Below are positions 8,439 through 15,842 of a stretch of DNA of 64,000 bases, in pieces. The notes beneath the pieces were generated by a model. It made no database searches. It had not been told where the DNA came from and worked only from the letters and a program-made list of their open reading frames with translations. The stretch is from Clostridiales bacterium. GTDB taxonomy: Bacteria > Bacillota > Clostridia > Christensenellales > Borkfalkiaceae. Numbering within the stretch: position 1 is the first letter of the stretch; each line of letters starts with the position of its first letter. The position numbers were made by a program, and so were the translations under genes. The stretch lies in assembly GCA_015055545.1 (NCBI GenBank), contig SVHY01000002.1, positions 38,612 to 102,611 of the forward strand, in the 5' to 3' direction.

Positions 8439-8963
8439 TTATAACACGCGGCACAGTCCGCAACAAAGCACGACGGAAAGCAGGTAGGAAAACACGGCGA
8501 TACATAACGCAAGCGTCAGCTTTTTTCGCTTTAAACCCGCGAAATATACCGCGCCGATATAGAAAATCGTTTCCGAACTCCCGTACGCTACGCAAGCGCA
8601 CCGCGCTGCGTAACTGTCCACGCCGTAGCGCGCGAAAATTTCGGATAGGGTGGCGATAGCACCGCTCCCTGAAAAGGGTTTGACAAGCAAAAGCGGCGTG
8701 ATTTCGTTGGGTATGCCCGTAAAGGAAAACAGGGGTGAAAGCCACCGCGAGAGCGCGTTTTCCAAGCCGCTTACTTCAAAAAGCTTGGTCATCATCGTTA
8801 CCGTCGCGATATACGGGAATAGGGATACGATAAGCGGAATTGCACCCTTTGCGCCCTGCGTAAAACTGTCGTATACCTTCACTTTCTTACAAGCAGCAAA
8901 GATGAAACTCGCCAAAAAGATAGCGGGTATGATTAAGGCGAAAATGCGCGTCATCTCGTACAT
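8439..8963 (-). CDS. spmB: Spore maturation protein B
   Basis: This is a 174-residue membrane protein of the nucleoside-recognition (Gate) family, with the conserved stretches VSLFPYIATVTMM, LVKPFSGSGA and AYGSSETIFYIGAVYF that mark SpmB. In Bacillus and clostridia SpmA and SpmB are needed for spore core dehydration. It overlaps the end of spmA by 13 bases and has the usual length (about 175). The pair is the best evidence that the organism forms, or descends from formers of, endospores. Confidence 0.88.
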   Translation of the reverse strand: MYEMTRIFALIIPAIFLASFIFAACKKVKVYDSFTQGAKGAIPLIVSLFPYIATVTMMTKLFEVSGLENALSRWLSPLFSFTGIPNEITPLLLVKPFSGSGAIATLSEIFARYGVDSYAARCACVAYGSSETIFYIGAVYFAGLKRKKLTLALCIAVFSYLLSVVLCCGLCRVL

Positions 8964-9553
8964 ACCCCCTTTGTACGCCCGTTTTTTAAGCCAAAAGCGC
9001 TACGTTTTGGCGGGATAAGAAATCTTGTTAATACAACGCCGAGAATGGTAGAGAACGCGGTGGTAATCAGCGTGGGAAGTAAAATGTCCAGCGGCGCGTT
9101 ACTGCCCAACGCCACTCGAATACCGATGATAGACGTGGGAATAAGCTGAATGGACGTTGCGTTCAAAACGAACAACATACTCGACGCGTATTCCGCTTCG
9201 TCCGTTTTATCCAAGAGCTGCGCCGCCTTAATGCCGTAAGGGGTTGCCGCGCCCGACACGCCGAGCAGGTTGACGGACAAGTTCATGCTCACGGCGTTTA
9301 GCGTTTCTTCGTCATCCGTTTTAAACAGGCGTTTGGAAAGCGGTTTTAAAAGCCGCGACGCCACGTTCGTTACGCCGCTGTCCTGCCAAACGTTCATCAG
9401 CCCCAGCCAAACGGCGTAGGAGGCAACGAGCGATAGACAAAGCGTGGCGCTTTTACTTGCACCGTCTAACAGCGCGGATAGGAAATTGTCGGGCGACAAA
9501 ATAAGCAAAACGCCGTTGCAGACGATAAAAATAACGGTAAAAATTGCGTTCAT
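8951..9553 (-). CDS. spmA: Spore maturation protein A
   Basis: This is a 200-residue membrane protein with the Gate-family pattern (SVNLLGVSGAATPYGIKAAQLL and FVLNATSIQLIPTSIIGIR in the middle are typical of SpmA). It acts with SpmB in the spore or mother-cell membrane. The ATG at 9553 is chosen because a TATAAT lies 6 bases upstream on the minus strand, which rules out the longer frame starting at 9679. No ribosome binding site is seen, so its message is probably leaderless. It is the first gene of the spmA-spmB operon. Confidence 0.87.
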   Translation of the reverse strand: MNAIFTVIFIVCNGVLLILSPDNFLSALLDGASKSATLCLSLVASYAVWLGLMNVWQDSGVTNVASRLLKPLSKRLFKTDDEETLNAVSMNLSVNLLGVSGAATPYGIKAAQLLDKTDEAEYASSMLFVLNATSIQLIPTSIIGIRVALGSNAPLDILLPTLITTAFSTILGVVLTRFLIPPKRSAFGLKNGRTKGVCTR

Positions 9554-9559
9554 AGCACT

Positions 9560-9565
9560 ATTATA
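9560..9565 (-). promoter_or_regulatory. -10 box of spmA, leaderless arrangement
   Basis: TATAAT on the minus strand ends 6 bases before the spmA ATG, so the A of ATG is the expected +1. A -35 box cannot be recognised at 17 bases. Confidence 0.5.
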
Positions 9566-9599
9566 TGCGGGCTTTTGTATGGAAATGCCGTGCAAAGGC

Positions 9600-9628
9600 T
9601 TTACTTTTTCAAAAAAACAGTGTATAAT
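9600..9628 (+). promoter_or_regulatory. Promoter of metG
   Basis: TTTACT (9600-9605) and TATAAT (9623-9628) are 17 bases apart. A leader of about 50 bases follows, with a small hairpin (CGGGGC-TAT-GCCCCG, 9647-9661) and AAAGGAG before the ATG. There is no T-box or SAM riboswitch. Confidence 0.65.
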
Positions 9629-9683
9629 AAGGAAGATATAGACAAACGGGGCTATGCCCCGCAACGGAAAAAGGAGCAAGGTT

Positions 9684-11651
9684 ATGGCAAAGAAACCTTA
9701 TTATATTACGACGGCGATTGCGTATACTTCTGGTAAACCGCATATCGGCAACACCTATGAAGCGGTGCTTGCGGACGCTATCGCACGCTTTAAGAGAAAG
9801 CAGGGCTTTGACGTGTTCTTCCAAACGGGCACGGACGAGCACGGTCAAAAAATTCAAGAAAAGGCGCAAGCGGCGGGCGTTACGCCACAAGCGTACGTGG
9901 ATAAAATCGCGGGCGAAATTAAAGGTATTTGGGACGAAGTGGGTACTTCGTACGATAAATTTATGCGCACGACGGATGCAGACCACGTAAAACAAGTTTC
10001 TAAAATCTTTAAAAAATTCTACGACCAAGGCGATATTTACAAGGGTTATTACGAGGGTATGTACTGTACCCCTTGCGAATCGTTCTGGACGGAAAGTCAG
10101 CTCGTGGACGGCAAATGCCCCGATTGCGGTCGGGAAGTAAAGCCTGCCAAGGAAGAGGCGTATTTCTTCAAAATGGGCAAGTACGCGGATAGACTCATCG
10201 AGCATATCAACGCGCACCCTGAATTTATTCAACCCGTTTCGAGAAAGAACGAAATGATGAACAATTTCTTGCTCAAAGGCTTGCAGGATTTGTGCGTATC
10301 CCGCACCTCCTTTACGTGGGGCGTACCTGTCGAATTTGACGATCGACACGTCGTTTACGTATGGTTGGACGCGCTTACCAACTATATCACGGGTATCGGG
10401 TACGACGTAGACGGCAACCACGGCGAAAATTATAAAAAATACTGGCCTGCCGATTTGCACTTGATCGGCAAGGATATTTTGCGTTTTCACACCATTTACT
10501 GGCCCATCTTCTTGATGGCGCTCGGCGAGCCGTTGCCCAAGCAGGTATTCGGGCATCCTTGGCTGCTTATGGGCGACGGGAAGATGAGCAAATCCAAAGG
10601 CAACGTTATTTACGCGGACGATTTGGCACGCTTGTTCGGTGTGGACGCCGTGCGTTATTTCGTGCTCCATGAAATGCCGTTCGATAACGACGGTCAAATC
10701 ACTTGGGAGCTCGTAGCCGAACGGTTCAACACCGACCTTGCGAACGTACTTGGAAATCTCGTTTCCAGAACGGTTGCGATGATTGATAAATACTTTGGCG
10801 GTACGGTTCAAAAATCGCTTACGGAAAACGAAACGGACGTAGATAAGGACTTGAAAGCGCTCGCTTGTGGAACGGTTGCAAAAGTAGTGAAAAAAGCGGA
10901 CGAATTGCGGATTGCGGACGCCATTTCCGAAATCTTTACTCTTCTTCGCCGCGCGAATAAGTATATTGACGAAACGATGCCTTGGGCGCTTGCCAAAGAC
11001 GAATCGCAAAAGAGCAGACTTTCCGACGTTTTATATAACCTTGCGGAAACCATTCAAATTTGCGCAAGCTTGTTAGATAGCTTTATGCCCGAAACGTCGG
11101 CGAAAATGCTTTCGGCGTTCGGCGGTAAAACGCGTAGCTTGGAAGATTGTGCTTCCTTTGCGCTTCGCGACAGCGTAACCGTCACGGCGATTCCGCCCCT
11201 GTTTGCGCGTATTGATTTTAAAAATATAGCACCCGAAATCGAGAAGATTCGTCAGGCGCAAATCGCGGAGGCAACAGCCGCACAAGCTCCTAAAACGGAA
11301 GAAAAGGCGGAAGAGAAAGTGCCTGAAATCAGCATTGACGACTTTGCAAAAGTGCAGCTGAAAGTGGGCGAAATTATCGCATGTGAACGAGTGCCTAAGT
11401 CGTCCAAACTGTTGCACGAAACGGTAAAATTCGGCGACGAAGTACGCTCTGTCGTTTCGGGGATTGCGAAAGTATACGCACCTGAAGAGCTGATCGGGAA
11501 AAAGGTGGTGTTCGTCACCAACCTTGCGCCGAGAAAGGTTTGCGGCGTGCTTTCCGAGGGTATGATTTTAGCCGCGGAAGACGAAGACGGCGTAATGTCG
11601 CTCATCGTTCCCGATAAATCGGAAATCAAGAGCGGGGCGAATTTAGGCTGA
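9684..11651 (+). CDS. metG: Methionyl-tRNA synthetase
   Basis: This 655-residue class I synthetase charges tRNA-Met with methionine in the cytoplasm. It has the HIGH motif (PHIGNTYEA, near residue 20), one zinc knuckle (CTPC and CPDC, about 128-148), KMSKS (about 298-302) and, after a lysine/glutamate-rich linker (about 535-550), a C-terminal tRNA-binding OB domain starting at DFAKVQLKVGEI. One CxxC pair set and the attached OB domain are typical of Bacillus/Clostridium MetG. The ATG at 9684 follows AAAGGAGCAAGG. It heads a transcript with tatD and a radical SAM gene. Confidence 0.96.
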   Translation: MAKKPYYITTAIAYTSGKPHIGNTYEAVLADAIARFKRKQGFDVFFQTGTDEHGQKIQEKAQAAGVTPQAYVDKIAGEIKGIWDEVGTSYDKFMRTTDADHVKQVSKIFKKFYDQGDIYKGYYEGMYCTPCESFWTESQLVDGKCPDCGREVKPAKEEAYFFKMGKYADRLIEHINAHPEFIQPVSRKNEMMNNFLLKGLQDLCVSRTSFTWGVPVEFDDRHVVYVWLDALTNYITGIGYDVDGNHGENYKKYWPADLHLIGKDILRFHTIYWPIFLMALGEPLPKQVFGHPWLLMGDGKMSKSKGNVIYADDLARLFGVDAVRYFVLHEMPFDNDGQITWELVAERFNTDLANVLGNLVSRTVAMIDKYFGGTVQKSLTENETDVDKDLKALACGTVAKVVKKADELRIADAISEIFTLLRRANKYIDETMPWALAKDESQKSRLSDVLYNLAETIQICASLLDSFMPETSAKMLSAFGGKTRSLEDCASFALRDSVTVTAIPPLFARIDFKNIAPEIEKIRQAQIAEATAAQAPKTEEKAEEKVPEISIDDFAKVQLKVGEIIACERVPKSSKLLHETVKFGDEVRSVVSGIAKVYAPEELIGKKVVFVTNLAPRKVCGVLSEGMILAAEDEDGVMSLIVPDKSEIKSGANLG

Positions 11652-11652
11652 T

Positions 11653-12435
11653 ATGTATATCGACGTACATTGTCATTTGACGGACGATTATTCGGCTGTG
11701 GGCGGCGTAGACGAAGTGATTGCCCGCGCTAACGCGGCGGGCGTAAAACGCATTATCTGTTCAGGCTACGATTTGCTTTCGTCGCAAACGGCGGCAAGGC
11801 TTGCAGAAAAACACGAGAGCGTGTATTTTTCCGCAGGCTTTCACCCCAGCGAATGGTCGAAATATAAGGACGGCGATTTTGAACGCTTGAAAGAGCTTTG
11901 TAAACACGAAAAATGCGTAGCCGTCGGGGAAATCGGTTTGGATTATCATTTCGACGACAACCCGAGCGCGGAAACACAGCGAAAGGGCTTTATCGAGCAA
12001 CTGCATATTGCACGCGAACTCAAAAAACCCGTGGTTCTGCACAGCCGCGACGCGGCGCAGGAAACGCTGGAAATTTTACAGGCAAATAAGGACTGTTTGC
12101 AAAGCGGCGCGCTCATGCACTGTTATTCTTATTCGGCGGAAATGTCGGAACGGTTCGCGGCTTTGGACGTGTATTTTTCTTTTGGCGGACCTTGTACGTT
12201 CAAGAACGCAAAAAAGGTTTTTGAAAGCGTTGAGCGCATACCTGCCCCGCGCATTTTATCAGAAACGGATTGCCCGTACCTCACACCCGTACCGCACAGG
12301 GGCGAGTTTCCTAACCAACCCGTGTACGTGCAACACGTCGTTTCGCGGCTTGCTCAGCTTCGCGGCGTGACGGAAGAAGAAATGAAAAAGCAAATTTGGC
12401 AAAACGCGGAAACGCTGTTTTTCAATAAAGGATAG
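11653..12435 (+). CDS. tatD: TatD family metal-dependent hydrolase
   Basis: This is a 260-residue TIM-barrel DNase of the TatD/YcfH family. Metal ligands are seen in DVHCHL (residues 3-8), the Glu of GEIGLDYH (about 95), His of HSRDA (about 130), His of HCYSYS (about 156) and the Asp of SETDCPY (about 206). It starts one base after the metG stop; the metG-tatD order is conserved in Firmicutes. The next gene is the TatD-linked radical SAM protein. Confidence 0.9.
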   Translation: MYIDVHCHLTDDYSAVGGVDEVIARANAAGVKRIICSGYDLLSSQTAARLAEKHESVYFSAGFHPSEWSKYKDGDFERLKELCKHEKCVAVGEIGLDYHFDDNPSAETQRKGFIEQLHIARELKKPVVLHSRDAAQETLEILQANKDCLQSGALMHCYSYSAEMSERFAALDVYFSFGGPCTFKNAKKVFESVERIPAPRILSETDCPYLTPVPHRGEFPNQPVYVQHVVSRLAQLRGVTEEEMKKQIWQNAETLFFNKG

Positions 12436-12439
12436 TATT

Positions 12440-13297
12440 ATGGACGAAATCAAAGAACAAAACGTGAATTTGCAAAACCCGCAAGGTCAAAATCAAGGCG
12501 GCGGCGGAAAACGCAGACGTCGCAAAAAACGCAAGGGCGGCGGTGGTCAAAACGGTCAAAACGCGCAAAATCAGCAAGCGCAACAAGTCGTTGAACAGGC
12601 GGCGCAGCAAGAGCGCGCAAAACCGCAACCGCAACAACAAAAACAGAAACAAAAGCAAAAACAAAACAAGCAAGCGGACGACGGAAGGAAGGATACTTAC
12701 GCGTACGTTTTAGACGGGAATTTGTATATCAACCTTACCAACAAATGCTCCAACGGCTGTGATTTTTGCGTACGGAACGAGCGGGCGAGCTATTACGGGC
12801 ATTATTTATGGCTTCGCCACGGCGAACCGACGGTGGATAAAGTGATTGCGGCGGTGAAACAGCTTGGGGATTTGTCGCAGTTTAAGGAAGTGGTGTTCTG
12901 TGGATTTGGCGAACCGACGTATAAGGTCGCGGAAATGGTAGAACTTTGCGATTATTTCCACGAAAAGGGGTTAAAAACCCGTTTAAATACCAACGGACAG
13001 GGCAATCTTATCAATAAGCGGGATATCGTACCCGAAATCAAGGGTAAAATCGATTTCGTAAACGTTTCGCTCAACGCGTCTTGCGCGGAAAAATACCAAA
13101 AAATTTGCCGTTCACAGTTCAAGGAAATGGGCTTTGACGCGCTTGTGGAATTTGCAAAAATTTGCCGTCGCAACGGTGTAAAATGCCGTTTCTCGATTGT
13201 CGATTGTATCGGCGAAGAAGAAGTGGAAGCGTGCAAAAAACTCGCTGAAAGCGTGAAAGTACCTTTGTATATCCGCAAATATATAACGGATTCCTAA
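12440..13297 (+). CDS. TatD-associated radical SAM protein
   Basis: This is a 285-residue protein of the radical SAM family found next to tatD (TIGR04038 type). The iron-sulfur motif CSNGCDFC (CX3CX2C) is at about residue 102, and GFGEPT is the likely SAM-binding GGE-like segment. The substrate of the family is not known to me. Residues 1-80 are an unusual low-complexity tail, first Gln/Asn/Gly with RRRRKKRK, then runs of Gln and Lys, which could bind RNA or the ribosome. The ATG follows AAAGGA, 4 bases after tatD. The stop is 2 bases before hairpin repeat B. Confidence 0.85.
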   Translation: MDEIKEQNVNLQNPQGQNQGGGGKRRRRKKRKGGGGQNGQNAQNQQAQQVVEQAAQQERAKPQPQQQKQKQKQKQNKQADDGRKDTYAYVLDGNLYINLTNKCSNGCDFCVRNERASYYGHYLWLRHGEPTVDKVIAAVKQLGDLSQFKEVVFCGFGEPTYKVAEMVELCDYFHEKGLKTRLNTNGQGNLINKRDIVPEIKGKIDFVNVSLNASCAEKYQKICRSQFKEMGFDALVEFAKICRRNGVKCRFSIVDCIGEEEVEACKKLAESVKVPLYIRKYITDS

Positions 13298-13299
13298 CG

Positions 13300-13664
13300 A
13301 TGAATTGCAAGGATTTGCCTTGTGTGAATTGAAAAATAAATTTTTCATGAATTGCCCTACGGGCATGAATTGCAAAACAAAGTTTTGCATTGTGGAAATA
13401 TTACAATAATCAAAACGCAAGCTTTGTATCTATACGCCATAGCGTATGTACCGCTTTGCGGTGAGCGCAACCTCTGGTTGCTTTACTTGGGACTATTTCG
13501 CGGGGCGTTTCTCTCGCAAAGCTGTTCTTTGCGTTCGGGCACGCTCACGCCTACCTATCGGCGTTCGCTTATCTCGTCCCTACAAGGCATTATTAATGCC
13601 TTGCTTAACGGGCAACTCGTCCCAACACCCCACAAGGGACTGTGTCCCTTGACCCTTTTCCTTA
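13300..13664 (+). repeat. Hairpin repeat element, copy B (long)
   Basis: This fills the 378-base gap before ksgA and is not coding. Four ATGAATTG-type units (13300, 13324, 13347, 13365) are separated by unrelated palindromes: CAAGG/CCTTG, AAAAA/TTTTT, CCC/GGG, CAAAAC/GTTTTG. A core at 13431-13506 follows, with hairpins ATACGC/GCGTAT, ACCGC/GCGGT and GCAACC/GGTTGC and the linker TTTACTTGGG. This core matches the reverse complement of copy C. The last part (13515-13655) adds GCAAAG/CTTTGC, CAAGGCATTA/TTAATGCCTTG and CAAGGGAC/GTCCCTTG. No promoter or known RNA family is visible. Confidence 0.8.
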
Positions 13665-13675
13665 GATTAGAGCTT

Positions 13676-14515
13676 ATGAGCGAATTAAAAACAGTACTTG
13701 ACAGACACGGATTCCGTTTTAAAAAACAATTCGGGCAAAATTTCATATCGGATACCAACTTGCTTTCGTCCATCGTGGAGGCATCGGGCGTAACAAAAGA
13801 TACCACGGTGGTGGAAATCGGTTGCGGTGCGGGTACGCTTACGCGCGCGATTGCGGAAAAGGCGAAAAAGGTCTACGCATTCGATATCGACCGCGATTTG
13901 CAGCCCGTTCTTGCCGAAACTTTGAAAGGACTTGATAACGTGGAAGTTATTTTCCGCGATTTTAATAAGTTGAATTTAAAGGAATTTGAACGGGAAATCG
14001 GCGAATATTTGGTCGTTGCCAACCTGCCTTATTATATTACGACGCCGCTGGTTACCAAACTCTTGGAAGAAGGGGAAAAGGTGCAAGGACTGTCGGTAAT
14101 GGTGCAAGAAGAAGTGGCGCTCAGATTTTGCGCGCAAGAAAACACGCCCGAATACGGTTCGATTACGGCGGCGATTGCCTTGAAAGGCAAAGCGCAAATC
14201 GTAAAACGCGTTTCGCGCAATCTCTTTTATCCTCGCCCCAACGTCGATTCCGCCGTTGTCAAAATCACTTTTGAACGTGGTCGGATTCCCGTTAAAAGTG
14301 CCGCGGCGTATCGTCAAACGGTCAAATGTGCGTTCTTAAACCGCCGCAAAACGCTTGAGAACAACCTTGTAAACAGTTTTAAAGTTTCCCGTGAAACAGC
14401 GAAAGAAATTTTGAGCCTTGCAGGGGTAGACGAAAAGGCTCGCGGGGAAACGCTCTCGCCTATGCGCCTTGGCGCGCTGTCGGATATACTCGTCGAAAAA
14501 GGTATATTGCAATAA
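13676..14515 (+). CDS. ksgA: 16S rRNA (adenine(1518)-N(6)/adenine(1519)-N(6))-dimethyltransferase
   Basis: This 279-residue enzyme dimethylates two adenines at the 3' end of 16S rRNA during small-subunit assembly. It shows FGQNFISD near the start, the SAM site VVEIGCGAGTLT (about 46-57), FDID, and the catalytic NLPYYITTP (about 117-125). The ATG at 13676 gives the usual length; the frame is open back to 13352 but that part is repeat B. The ribosome binding site is weak (TTAGAG), and the CCTT-rich end of the repeat lies just upstream, so the leader could affect translation. Confidence 0.95.
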   Translation: MSELKTVLDRHGFRFKKQFGQNFISDTNLLSSIVEASGVTKDTTVVEIGCGAGTLTRAIAEKAKKVYAFDIDRDLQPVLAETLKGLDNVEVIFRDFNKLNLKEFEREIGEYLVVANLPYYITTPLVTKLLEEGEKVQGLSVMVQEEVALRFCAQENTPEYGSITAAIALKGKAQIVKRVSRNLFYPRPNVDSAVVKITFERGRIPVKSAAAYRQTVKCAFLNRRKTLENNLVNSFKVSRETAKEILSLAGVDEKARGETLSPMRLGALSDILVEKGILQ

Positions 14516-14535
14516 GCCGTAACGTATGGTATGAT
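14507..14535 (+). promoter_or_regulatory. Promoter of the first glycan cluster, leaderless arrangement
   Basis: TTGCAA (14507-14512) and TATGAT (14530-14535, preceded by TGG as an extended -10) are 17 bases apart. The box ends 6 bases before the ATG at 14542. The -35 box lies inside the ksgA end. Confidence 0.55.
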
Positions 14536-14541
14536 TAGACT

Positions 14542-15810
14542 ATGAAGACGTTGATTATCAGTCACAATCCCATTTCCACCTATCAAAGCATGGGAAAAAC
14601 GATGCTCGCCTTTTTTTCTCAATTTGAAAGAGAGGAGCTTTGTCAGTTATATATTTATCCCACTTTGCCCGATACGGATAAATGCGGTTCGTATTTTCGT
14701 ATTACGGATAAGGCGGTGCTTAAATCGTATTTGCGTTTTAGGGTGCAAAGCGGCGAAGTTTCGCCTCTTTTGCAGTCGGAAAAGACGGATTTGAGTGAAG
14801 AAGACAGAAAACTCTATCGCAATAAAAAGAACAAAAGCCCCTTTCGGATTCTTGCGCGCGATTGGCTTTGGAAGGGCGCGCGTTGGTATAATAAAGCTTT
14901 GAAAGCTTGGTTGGATAAAGAAAAACCCACCTGTATTTTTATTGCTCCGGGCGCGCAGAAATTCTTATACGATATTGCACTCAAAATCGCGAAAAAGCGG
15001 GGTATACCCATCGTAACGTATATTTGCGACGAATTCTATTTTTTGGAAAAGAAAAAAGGATTTTGGGGACGGTTGCAACAACGCGCGTTGCGTAAAAAGA
15101 TTCGCAAGCTTATGCAACGCACCGCGCACGTTATCACTATTTGCGACGAACTGAAAGAGATTTATTCGCAAACGTTTGGCGTAGCGGCAACTACGCTGAT
15201 GACGGGCGCGAACTATCCGCCGCGCGAAGCGCCGCGTGAAGTGGACAAGCCAACGGTGCTCACCTACACGGGTAATATTCGTTGGAATCGATATACGTCG
15301 CTAGCGGAAATCGGCAAAACGCTCGATGACATCAACGCCCAAACAAACGCCGGGTACGCTTTGCATATTTATACGCGCGAAAAGGACGAGAGTATCTTAT
15401 CCGCGTTCGACGGCATACAATCCGTTCAATTCTGTGGATTTTTACAGGGCAAAGCGTTTGACGATACGCTCAAAAATGCTGAAATCTTGGTGCATACCGA
15501 AGCGTTTGATGACGAGAGTATCGACGGGGTGAAACATTCCGTTTCCACGAAGATTGCCGATTGTCTATCAGTAGGGAATTGCCTGTTTGCTTACGGACCT
15601 AAACAGGTCGCGTCTATGCGGTATTTGCTCGATACGCAAAGCGCGGTTTGCGCAACGGAGCCGTCTGCGCTCAAAGACGCGCTCTTGTGTGTTTTGACGG
15701 ATAGGGACAGTCGTTTAAAAGCGGTGGAAAACGCTTTGCAAGCGGCAAAGGCAAACCACGACGGACAAAAGACGAGCGAAACGCTCAAAAACATACTGAA
15801 AAATCTTTAA
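14542..15810 (+). CDS. Glycosyltransferase, GT-B fold
   Basis: This is a 422-residue cytoplasmic or membrane-associated enzyme. The N-terminal half carries ISHNPISTYQSMGKTM and VTYICDEFYFLE; the second half begins with LTYTGNIRWNRYTSLAEIG and contains QFCGFLQGKAFDDTLKNAEILVH, a pattern of family 4-like glycosyltransferases. Donor and acceptor are unknown. It opens the first polysaccharide cluster, has no ribosome binding site, and its -10 box is 6 bases before the ATG. Confidence 0.7.
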   Translation: MKTLIISHNPISTYQSMGKTMLAFFSQFEREELCQLYIYPTLPDTDKCGSYFRITDKAVLKSYLRFRVQSGEVSPLLQSEKTDLSEEDRKLYRNKKNKSPFRILARDWLWKGARWYNKALKAWLDKEKPTCIFIAPGAQKFLYDIALKIAKKRGIPIVTYICDEFYFLEKKKGFWGRLQQRALRKKIRKLMQRTAHVITICDELKEIYSQTFGVAATTLMTGANYPPREAPREVDKPTVLTYTGNIRWNRYTSLAEIGKTLDDINAQTNAGYALHIYTREKDESILSAFDGIQSVQFCGFLQGKAFDDTLKNAEILVHTEAFDDESIDGVKHSVSTKIADCLSVGNCLFAYGPKQVASMRYLLDTQSAVCATEPSALKDALLCVLTDRDSRLKAVENALQAAKANHDGQKTSETLKNILKNL

Positions 15811-15842
15811 AAAATACACACACTGAAAAAGGAGGGAGAAAC

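Noticed and set aside
9647-9661. A T-box, SAM riboswitch or attenuator in the metG leader
   Set aside because: The leader is only about 50 bases with a single 6-bp hairpin and no T-box bulge or S-box core; it may be a stray repeat hairpin.
9609-11009. A 466-codon open frame antisense to metG
   Set aside because: It has a biased composition typical of a shadow frame, no ribosome binding site, no domain, and metG on the other strand is certain.
13300-13395. A CRISPR-like array (regular short repeats with unique spacers)
   Set aside because: The units are only 8 bases and the spacers are 10-16 bases and self-complementary; CRISPR repeats are 23-47 bases with non-palindromic spacers. No cas gene is near.
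13352-13675. A 108-codon N-terminal extension of KsgA, in frame with the gene
   Set aside because: It consists of repeat element B, encodes a composition unlike KsgA and would make the enzyme far too long. The ATG at 13676 gives the standard N-terminus.
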